Assembly (NCBI GenBank): GCA_032622095.1
Contig: CP136067.1
Span: 58,753,899-58,817,898, forward strand
Length of the DNA: 64,000 nucleotides
DNA from: Siphonodentalium dalli
Taxonomy: Eukaryota > Mollusca > Scaphopoda > Gadilida > Siphonodentaliidae
Direction: 5' to 3'
Shown piece after piece: positions 55,593 through 64,000 of this stretch. The notes below the pieces were generated by a model. That model saw nothing but the letters and a program-made list of their open reading frames with translations, was not told the DNA's origin and ran no database searches. A program made the position numbers and the translations under genes. Position 1 is the first letter of the stretch, and every line of letters begins with the position of its first letter.

Positions 55593-56657
55593 ACGTATCT
55601 ACCAGAAAGAATAAAACAAATCTAACTAACAACTAGATTATTTTAGTAGTCATCACAAGAGTTGTGGAAATGTATAATAAAGCTGTAAGTTTAGAATATT
55701 GATAACAAGTGTTTCTACTCTGATTTTACCAAAAGAAACAAAAAGAATTTAATAATCTCTTAAGACACTAAAATGGGCCTAACTTGATGTAGTGTTGCCA
55801 TCATATTATAGATTTTCAATATTTAGCATTCATTGTGACTTCAGTCTTGCCAAAATGAACAAATATTATACATATATTTCCCTTCTGTGCCTCTTCGTAT
55901 AATGTTTCAAATACTAGTCAGAATCTTGAATAGACCGCAACATAGTATTAAATTGTACATATATAAAGGTATCTTTTCTTTTACCTTATCGAAAATTCTC
56001 TCATCTTGTCTTGGTCAGAAACTTGACTATACAGTGTATGTAAATATTTGAGTTGATTGATTCTATATACATAATAACATATCCATGTCAAAATATAATT
56101 TGGGTAGCTATATACATGAAGAAATGCATTTCAATTATATATTTATTAAACATATTGTTGATTTTTATAAGATTAGTTTAGTCAGGTGGGTTTCTACCAT
56201 CCAGCCATAATAATTATATTGATATACATATATATGCAGCTGATTTATGCATACTATTTCATCATGTTTACCTGTAAATCCATGAAATATTTAACATCTT
56301 CATTGCTGAATAATGTCATGTCATGCGTTGTGCTGTTGACATCATGGCAATTTTTCAGTGGGATATCACGAAAGCCCTAAAATTTACTAAAAGCTGTAAT
56401 CATTCCCAATGTTGGAACAAGCTGTTTCAAACAAGGAGATTCAATCTTCTAAAAAGTCTAATTTTTCCATGTTGTTTGTCTGACACCAAGTGTGCAAATT
56501 CATATATCTCTCCTCTGATCTTGTCAAAACTTTATTCTATTATTTCCTGCTGAAAAAAATAAAATTTATCAATGAGGTAATGCATCTTAATATTGTAGTT
56601 GATATATTCACTTGTATTTAAATTCTTGAAGTACTATTTTTCGCTGAATTTTGAATT
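55593..56657. other. Intergenic sequence without recognised features
   Basis: Very AT-rich. Open frames of 60-76 codons here are hydrophobic noise. Nothing else is supported. Confidence 0.45.
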
Positions 56658-56990
56658 AACTCACTTTGAATTCGCTTAAGTTGGAATGGTCTATTATTTA
56701 TTTGGAGCCATGTTCAGCAAAAGCCGACAAAAGACACAAAGATATACAAGAGCCATAGCCTTGAAATAGTGTGTCTGTCATTTGCACAATGAGGTCCCCA
56801 GAGGGTGAATTTAGTGATGCTAGCCCACTATGCGGGGTAGCATCACTAAATTCACCCTCTGGGGACCTCATTCTGCAAATGACAGACACACACTATTTCA
56901 AGGCTTGACAAGAGCACAATCATTCATATTCATTGGTAGGAAATGTTCAAATAATAAGTTTAACAAACAAAATGGGTTATGTAAACAGAC
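56658..56990. mobile_element. Family R MITE split by a fold-back MITE
   Basis: The inner family R sequence ('ggaatggtctattatttatttggagccatgttcagc') runs to about 56750, then resumes at about 56915 ('cattcatattcattggtaggaaatgttcaaataataagttta'). Between them sits the palindromic element 56758-56907, which therefore inserted later. Confidence 0.6.
56758..56907. mobile_element. Fold-back MITE, single-unit copy of the 21776-22029 family
   Basis: AGCCTTGAAATAGTGTGTCT to its complement ending AAGGCTTG, with the hairpin CCCCAGAGGGTGAATTTAGT around a centre at CACTATGCGG. The arms are almost identical. Confidence 0.8.
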
Positions 56991-57698
56991 ATGGTCTGGC
57001 TAGGTATATCTATTGACAAAATAATTCTAGTCACAAAAGAATTCATGTTTATTTCCAACAGATGTTTGGAGAATGGCAGTGTAAATGTAACACCCACTGA
57101 TGCTGTGCATGTCAAAGATGCTTAATAATACCCTGTCCAATTTAACACCCCATAATTACGTTTTCTTCAGAGGGGGGTAGGGAGGGGAGTCAAGGAGTCT
57201 GCCCTTCAAACTCGCAGCTATTAGATTTAGATTTTGAAATCTATTTATTTTCTCCACCTCAATTTTCAGCTTAGCAAAAATTCCACTGGAAATATATATG
57301 GACATGCACGGATGCTGTAACATGAGTTTAGGAAGTCATGCAAGGTCATGGTTAGCTGTCGCTTTGGTACCTGGGAATGATTCTCAGAATAAAAGACGAC
57401 AGAAATTATCACCAAAAACTAGTTGACATGCAGATACATAAACATATTTATTCATGATTCAGTGATCATGTTTTATGCATGAAAATAGACATTTTATGAT
57501 ACCATGCCAAAAGATTTTATGTTTGTTTACATTTCTGATGACACTTGCTGTGGAGTTCCAGTTCTAACAAGGCATCACCATATATTGAATTTGAGGTGGA
57601 TAAAATAAATAGATTAAATCTAATAGCACTCAGCTTTGAAGGGTTCCTTGACTCAAATCTAATATTTTCCATCCAATAAACCGGCCGTGTATCTTTAA

Positions 57699-57937
57699 CC
57701 CTTCCATGACTGGAGACTTATGAAATATTGAGAAAATCCTGTGCCAATGCGAGTCTCCCATAGGGTGTATTGCATATATAAGAGAATAAAGTGGCCTAAC
57801 AATATTTACCTTGACCTTGTAAGCCAGTGAATTCTGTTATATAAGCGAGGATCCCTATGGGAGACTTGCATATATAAGAGAATGCACAGGCACAAGATAT
57901 TTAGTGCTGCACCAACGCAGCTCCCACCATGAAAGGG
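57699..57937. mobile_element. TTAA double-hairpin MITE (family P)
   Basis: TTAA at 57695-57698 and 57938-57941; CCCTTCCATGACTGGAGAC ... CACCATGAAAGGG. Both hairpins are recognisable. Confidence 0.75.
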
Positions 57938-58052
57938 TTAAGACCAGTGCATCGCTACATGTCCGAAAAGACCTAAATGGGGCCACCTGTCAGATTTGAA
58001 AAACTTTTAGTTCCTTGTTTCTAAAATTTATCAGTCAATGTTTGACTATATT

Positions 58053-58635
58053 TAGCTCAACTTGACAAAGTCAAGTTTGAGCTATTGACATGGTTTGGTA
58101 TCCGTTGTGAGTGTGTGTGTGTGTAATAATTTCCATTAGTATGGGCTACAGGTCATACCATTGGTCTAATGATTATGAAATTTGTAATGGCTGTTGATGT
58201 TGACACGTAGATTGGAACAAGTAATTTTGAGATCATTCAATAAAAAAACATGACTGCCAGTGGCCAATGTTGGCATCTTAGTTTTCAGTATTAAACATTG
58301 TTAATCTATTAGCATGAGCTACAGGCCTTATCATTGTTCTGATCATTTTTTTTTACATGGCTGCTGGCAGCCATCTTGGATTTTACTCTTTGCATGACTA
58401 AATAGATGGGAGCCATCAAGTTTTCTTGAAAAACATGGCCGCTAGTGGCCATCTTGGGTACTATTCTTTGCACGACTAAATCCTTCGGCACACTCTACTG
58501 GTCACATATCTCATGATGAATCCCAAAATTTATATCTCTCATTACTTAGACATTTCATCTGTCAACATTCCTAATCGCGCCATTGAATAACACACAAAAT
58601 TATCCCGTCTCAACTTGACACTTTCATTTTAATTA
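58053..58635 (-). mobile_element. Inverted short relative of the 41900-44354 element
   Basis: It starts with TAGCTCAACTTGACAAAGTC (itself a hairpin with GACTTTG), then a GT repeat (58111-58124), 'gggctacaggtc' units and 'gccatcttggattttactctttgcatgactaaat'. These are the reverse of the motifs near 43790-44354. It ends near 'cttgacactttcattt'. Non-coding. Confidence 0.6.
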
Positions 58636-59312
58636 TCATATTGCAATTTCATTATTGCTCTGAAATGTTTTCCCGCTCGTAACTGCTTGCAAAACCATAA
58701 ATTTATTAATCAGCAACCCGATAACTGAAATTAACTCTCACTGAAGTGATTTACATAATCCAATGTTGTTTAAGTCATTATTAAAGAGAACATAATAACA
58801 TACATGACTACCCACTGGTCAATCATGAAATCTAACGAGTTCCGAACCATTCAACTTGCCGCTGCGTAACTGCTGAACATGTCAATTATTTGACTAAATA
58901 ACACAATGGTGCCAGTTGATTTATAGATGCTTCTATTATCTCCAATGTCTGGGTGTTAAAACTTATACAGAACACACTGAGGTGAGGCAAATTTCCATTT
59001 TTCTTTGCGGATTCTATTATTCTTGGATGTAATACACACAATAGTCTACTGCTCATAGTTGCATACATTTCTCCTGTTAGTGTTTGCTCTGTTCAGGCCT
59101 AAATAACAATATCTTTGGGAAACACACAATCAAGTGAAAACTTTAATACTGTGAGCAGTTCACTGTTGTCCATTTATCTCACATATAACATTATTTGTTA
59201 AGTTATAACTTGATTTGTCTCATCAATAAAGGGATATTTATCTTGACTTTCATTCTTTATCTCCCAAACTGAAAGACACTGTTATTGAATAAATTCCCAA
59301 TAAATTCCCAAC
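58636..59312. other. Intergenic sequence without recognised features
   Basis: AT-rich. A 60-codon open frame on the - strand has no coding character. Nothing else is supported. Confidence 0.4.
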
Positions 59313-60925
59313 ATCAGTGCTAGGGTCCTGCGAATATTCGAGATTTGATTCGAAAGTCAAAATCGATTCGGATTTGATTCGAAATTTCCAACTCGAAATT
59401 TTGAATATACACTGACAAAAAAGTAAGCTGTTTACGGACAAGTGCACAAGTCGATCTTCGCTGTTTGTGCCATATAATTCCCGAAAATTATGACTATATG
59501 CACCTTATAATTCTTATTGTACATCGCGAATGTTCGCATGCTATTAAATATAAGTATAGCCAGTAATTAGCCACTATAGGACGACTAAATACATCTGAAT
59601 TCTAGCTTTGAACATGGTAGCCAAAAGCTCAGAGATCGCCGATGGACCGACGACATGCGTAAATTATAATAGCATTGAGATGCTTAAAAGCATTGTCCGG
59701 ATTGGTCATTACTCGAGTTACCATGGATATCTCGATCCAGTTTTGTGGTGTAATTCTACTTTTTCAAATTGTACAACAAAAACCACTGTGTAGGAACTGT
59801 TACATCGGAAATCGTTCTATCGCCGGTAGTGTGATGGTTCTTGCCTGATTTGTTACGGTTCCTGATGATTGAAAATAATTTTTTTGTCACAAAATCACGC
59901 ATAATTATAGATATCTTGAATATATTAAACTTTCCTGAATGAACAGAGGCTGCAGAAGTGCCATGTTACCGAAACCTGAACTCTAGACCACAATTAACTC
60001 GGTATTAGCAAAGCCACGTGGACGCAATTTCTTTGTTTTTCGTGGCGTATAAAATATGAAACGCATTCTGAAGACAAACACCGACTATAAAGTGTACCCG
60101 TGTTATTCTTTTGTAAAATAGCTGAGAAAGTATCCCGATAGGGGCTGATAATTGGGAGCTGTGACCTCGTAATCAACACGTGTGCGTGTTACGGTTCTAT
60201 TTCAAACCGATCATGGCTGTGACGGTTCTGTCAATGAGATTTATTCGAACGATTTCTGCACTTGGGTCCGAAAATCGTCTTGTGTATCTGACATTTTAAG
60301 CCAGATAATGACTGTAGCTTATGTAATTTGCATAATAGAACAGGTATATTAAGAAATAACACAATAAATACCTAATACGGGAGATTAAGTGACATTAATA
60401 GGCAGAAATAAAATATTGAAAGTCCCGATGAGTATAGTATCATAATCATGCCCGCCTATATAAATGACCAATGGTAATATAAATCTACCCTCAGGAGAAT
60501 ATGATATGTTATATTCATTTACTTAATCTGGGCATTATTGAAAGATCCAGGTGTGACAATATTTCAATGCCAGCGCCATCATATTTCCTCCTCTGAAGTC
60601 CGCCTGGGGGACATTTACACGTGTTTGTCGCCCAGACATGAATATAACTTATGAAATCACGTTCAACTGAATCACTGATAGGTTATGACGTGATTGGGGT
60701 GGTGGGGGCTTGGGGAGCTGGGGGTGCTTAATTGGCGTATATATCCCCAACTTTGGTCAAAATGTTCAACTGTTACAAATTTCTTATCTTACAATAGATT
60801 GGTTTGAAATTTAACACCAACAATATGTTGAAATTGTTCTCTTAATTTGATTCAGGTTCAGACACCCATAACACTAATTTTTAATGATTCATTTGTATGA
60901 ATGTTTAGCTAATAATTCAAACAAT

Positions 60926-61215
60926 CTGTTACTGCATGTTGAATTTAATAGTTGAGCATTCCTACAAATGAATCAATAGGATTCAAGTAGCTGCTCTTTA
61001 TAGCACATTTAGTCATCAAAGAATTAACATCCATATAATAATATTTGTAACTGCATGATTCTTTTCTCTTTTTGATATGTTACTGCCTGTTGAACTTAAT
61101 AGCCAAGCATTCCTACAAATTAATCAATAGGATTCAAGTCAATTCTCATTACAGCGCATTTAGTAACCAAAGGTTTAACATCTATATAATAATATTTGTA
61201 ACTGTAGGATATTCT
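60926..61215 (+). repeat. Two-unit tandem repeat, about 151 bp
   Basis: 'gttactgcatgttgaattta' (60926) and 'gttactgcctgttgaactta' (61079) open two units, each continuing 'gcattcctacaaat.aatcaataggattcaag' and 'ctatataataatatttgtaactg'. Confidence 0.7.
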
Positions 61216-61653
61216 TTGCTTTTTTATATCTTCTGTTAAAAAATCAGAGATCCCTAGTCAATCTAAAATATGATTGAATGGAAGATTTATACCGTGCTTG
61301 TATATGCTTTAATAGCTGCATATTCTAGAGTTTAACCTAGATAATCAGCATCCAGCAAGCGGATGCCCGACATAAACTGCGTAATCAGAGCATTGTATGG
61401 GTGTCAACTAACTTTTAACGTCTTATTTTTGGCTTTTTGTTGAGTAAAATATGTCTACGAAAATAGACAACACTAGCCTATGTGCCTTCGGGACCCAATG
61501 TGCCCACTGCATACCCAGGCCATTCAGGCTAACCACATTAACCCGGCCCTCTTCGTCCGGGCTATTTAGGGATTTTTTTGTGATCATCTCCGCCTGGGCA
61601 AACTATAGTTCGATCGGCCCGGAAACATGCCTATATGAGCGAATATGGTAAAG

Positions 61654-61990
61654 GTCAAGGACATGGTCGCACGTGAAATTGGACCCACCCATATTGTTCC
61701 CGGGATCAAAGTAGGCCTACATTATACCAAATTTGAGTCGGATTGGTCGAGGTCCAGAAAGATGCCTATTATGAGCGACGTCAAGGACACGGTCGCAATT
61801 GAAATTGGACCCGCCCATATTGTTCCCGTGATAAAAGTAGAACCAGCTACCAAATTTGAGTGGGATCGGTCGAGGTCCAGAAACATGCCTATATGAGCGT
61901 ATTTGAGCGAGGTCAAGGATGCACGTGAAATTGGACCCGCCCATATTGTTCCCCGGATCAAAGTAGGCCTACACACCAAATTTGAGTCGG
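61654..61990 (+). repeat. Three-unit tandem repeat, 126-132 bp
   Basis: Units start with 'gtcaagga' at 61654, 61780 and 61912. Each has 'gaaattggacccgcccatat' and 'aaatttgagt.ggat.ggtcg'. The open frames on both strands (83, 75 and 128 codons) repeat the unit peptide and are not genes. Confidence 0.8.
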
Positions 61991-63099
61991 ATCGGTCGTG
62001 CAGTTTTTCGAGTCTATAACACAAATACATACATACAGACAGAAGTTCCAAAATATATAATAGATAAAATACAAGACAGATAACACTATATATCCCGTCT
62101 ACGCTCACGCTTTACGAAGTCCAGCGCAATGAAATTTCACTATTGTTAACCGGCTGTTGACTCATGGAAATGTCGGGCCTGCAAAACGCGTTATTTTTCA
62201 AACTAGCTGGCGACTTTGTGAATTTTGATAGGCATAACACAGCTTATTGGATAAGCATAGAAAGGCAGTGTAATTCGTCGAAATTAATGACAAGTGGTGC
62301 AAATTTCAACTTAATGCATAGTTTGTTGTGTTTATCTTTGTATACTTTCACAAAATTGGCAGTTTGAACCATGTACCATGGCAAATATTAGCAATAGTTT
62401 TACCCGTATAGAACGATTAATGGGGATAGAACCGACTCGATCAGGAGAGAACCCAAACAATAATAAAAATTCGCAGTTCTTGTCGTTGTTATGACTCGCA
62501 CAATGAATTTTTCGTTATTAACATGCTCATTGGTGCCACAGATTGTTATGGGATCGAAAATAACTAATCGAATTATCACCTAGATGCCTCAAAATTGCGT
62601 TTTAACTGTCAAAAAGTCGTGAAAATTTATAATTTCGATCAGCAAGAACTGTCACAAATCAGGCAAGAACAATCACAAACCGGCGATAGAACGATTTCCG
62701 ATGTAACAGTTCCTACACAGTGGCAAAAACATCAGTTTATTCAGACCGCACACACGAGGTACCAATGAAGTACACCGCTAACCCCTTTTCTACTGATTCG
62801 TAGTTCGAACGAAGTATGAATGCAAATGGATATTGGCCAGATGATTTTATGCATGGTATGTTGATATATGTTACGACCAAATGAAGTTACTTAATAAGTG
62901 TATTTAACAATAAAATAAATGTAACTTTCCCATCCTCCGCATTCGTTGCGGTCAACATTCGTTCTGTAATATCGCCGAGACTGTAAACAACAAGTGCTCC
63001 CGGCGTCGAAGAGTGCGTGTGTCGGTGTTTTCTTTTGAAGTTGACTTTCAGTTTCGGAGCATTCCTTGAAACTTGACAATTTGTCGTCCGTTATTCATG

Positions 63100-63260
63100 T
63101 TTATTTTAAACATGATAAAAGCTGCATGTAGTGCAGAAACTTACACGTGTGATGAATGCAACGTGGTATATAAATTGTAAGCGTCTGGGACAAGACATCT
63201 AAGCATCCAGCACTACATCAACAGGCTACCCCGCGACTGTTGTTGCATCTTCAAGTTTAT
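63100..63260 (+). pseudogene. Possible BED/C2H2 zinc-finger relic
   Basis: One frame reads AETYTCDECNVVYKL, a stop, then ASGTRHLSIQHYINR: Cys-x2-Cys followed by His-x4-His, with a Thr-Arg-His-Leu spacer as in BED fingers. hAT transposases usually begin with a BED finger, which fits the place. But the frame has an internal stop and points toward the near end of the element, so it cannot be a working transposase start. Confidence 0.25.
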
Positions 63261-63631
63261 AAAAACGGGAATTTCCGAGTGCCGATTTGCAATTGTGCAT
63301 GTACATGCAAACTCTACAAATTGCGCATGATTTTAATTCCGATAATCCGTTTGGTGGTTATATATCTAATCGTAGTTACGACCGCATGGACCTTTTAATC
63401 TGTTTTTTTTCTCTCAACAATTCTCAATTGAAGTTAATAGTATCGGGAACGACGGTTGATCGCCACACAAGTTATGATGGAATTTCATGGAAGTTCATAG
63501 AACGTTTCTCAAATCGTCTATAATCATTGACATTAAATGCCTAATTGAGAATGCAACACATAGGTATGATTCGATTCGATATTCTATTCGATTACGTAGA
63601 CACGATTCAATATTCGATTCGAAGCACCCTA

Positions 63632-64000
63632 ATCAGTGCAGTACATTACATTTACAACAAAAAAAATTGTTCTAGATAATTAAATTTTTCAACCAATAAT
63701 TAGTTTCCAAGTATGCCTTCGGTTCTCAGTCTAAGAATTGATAATTTACCTACTTTCAAATGGCTCTGAAGTGGAAAATTTCCAACCATACATACATCTG
63801 ACCTAAGTTGCGAATTTGGTCTGGTTCAAGGGGGGAAATAATTGGAAATTCAAAGTGTGAATTTGGCCTTAGCCCGTAATACCAAAACAAGAGGTGGCAT
63901 CAGAGATGCTGTGTCTCGTTTTCGGTGGCTACCGCCAATTGGTGTGCATCAGTATCGGTAGGTAGACTAATTAATAGGTAAAATCGAAAAATGACTAATT
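63632..64000. other. Intergenic sequence to the window end
   Basis: It begins with the right target duplication of the outer hAT element. No feature was recognised. Confidence 0.45.

Larger units (their letters stand above)
59784..62722. mobile_element. Second TIR element (hAT-like) nested in the outer hAT element
   Basis: The left end CACTGTGTAGGAACTGTTAC (59784) and the right end finishing CCTACACAGTG (62722) are inverted. The pairing continues about 95 bases through ATCGGAAATCGTTCTATCGC and GGTTCTTGCCTGATTTGT. Flanks ACAAAAAC (59776-59783) and GCAAAAAC (62723-62730) match at 7 of 8. Subterminal GTKACGGTTCT motifs recur at about 59855, 60188 and 60218. The inside holds tandem repeats (60926-61215 and 61654-61990) and no recognisable transposase. 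Confidence 0.7.
59321..63631. mobile_element. hAT element (outer), 4.3 kb, with exact 8-bp target duplication
   Basis: The left end TAGGGTCCTGCGAATATTCG and right end ATTCGATTCGAAGCACCCTA are inverted repeats. ATCAGTGC flanks both (59313-59320 and 63632-63639), exactly the 8 bp expected for hAT. About 2.9 kb of it is a second element inserted inside (59784-62722), leaving some 1.4 kb of its own sequence. Within that, a short C2H2/BED-like relic is seen at 63100-63260. No full transposase frame remains. Confidence 0.85.

Noticed and set aside
61645-62108. Open frames of 75-128 codons on both strands
   Set aside because: They repeat the unit of the 126-132-bp tandem array.

Overview
This is an AT-rich, intron-rich, repeat-dense eukaryotic (metazoan) window. 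I see no bacterial-style operon, no rRNA and no tRNA. The one gene I can name is the 3' half of an EPS8-family gene (epidermal growth factor receptor kinase substrate 8, an SH3 adaptor and actin-capping protein) on the + strand, from about 2039 to 53159. I rebuilt nine exons by reading splice sites and intron phases together: 2039-2152, 3159-3234, 8733-8837, 19075-19204, 44854-44908, 46319-46468, 48198-48333, 49910-50273 and 53068-53159. They form one open frame of 406 codons ending in TAG. It holds a divergent SH3 domain, a Pro-rich linker, the C-terminal helical effector (SAM/PNT-like) domain with the diagnostic tryptophan (WLQHKGF) and the family tail (LELQAILQQRKERV), then a tail longer than in vertebrate EPS8. 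The N-terminal PTB half must lie before position 1, because the first exon here enters in phase 2. The phylum cannot be fixed. Elements built of CCCCGAC/GTCCGTCC runs and similar tandem units remind me of lophotrochozoan (mollusc-like) genomes, but that is an impression.

Almost everything else is repeats inside the introns, the largest intron being 25.6 kb (19205-44853). Several elements have readable ends. A PIF/Harbinger-like element (3828-7040) has TTA duplications. A Mutator-like MITE (12050-12641) has an exact 9-bp duplication, with a second copy at 40239-40753. A hAT MITE (47672-48045) has an exact 8-bp duplication. A 4.3-kb hAT element (59321-63631), also with an exact 8-bp duplication, contains a second 2.9-kb hAT-like element (59784-62722). 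There are Tc1/mariner-type fold-back MITEs with TA sites. At least five families insert at TTAA: two piggyBac-like MITE families, a Kolobok-like family, a 5.35-kb giant palindrome and a short hairpin. TTAA elements sometimes share one target site end to end (30193-30196, 37124-37127).

The most unusual items are: (1) a 1.35-kb TTAA element (30197-31546) whose middle carries an exon-like, non-transposase-looking coding segment on the - strand, with a splice acceptor and its own bounding inverted repeats; (2) the 5.35-kb TTAA palindrome (31777-37123), whose arms hold repeated AAGATGGCGGCC motifs and mirrored peptide relics; (3) a complete 197-codon antisense ORF with hydrophobic segments just downstream of the EPS8 stop (53202-53795); and (4) loss of the normally conserved ALYDF motif in the EPS8 SH3 domain.

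Layout: 1-2038 upstream intron with an old repeat copy; 2039-8837 the SH3 exons and the Harbinger-like element; 8838-19074 a 10-kb repeat-bearing intron; 19075-19204 the Pro-rich exon; 19205-44853 the giant intron with nested TTAA elements, palindromes and a duplicated TIR element; 44854-53159 the effector-domain exons; 53160-64000 the 3' UTR/intergenic part with an antisense ORF, MITEs and the nested hAT elements. All calls come from reading the sequence by eye, with no database search.
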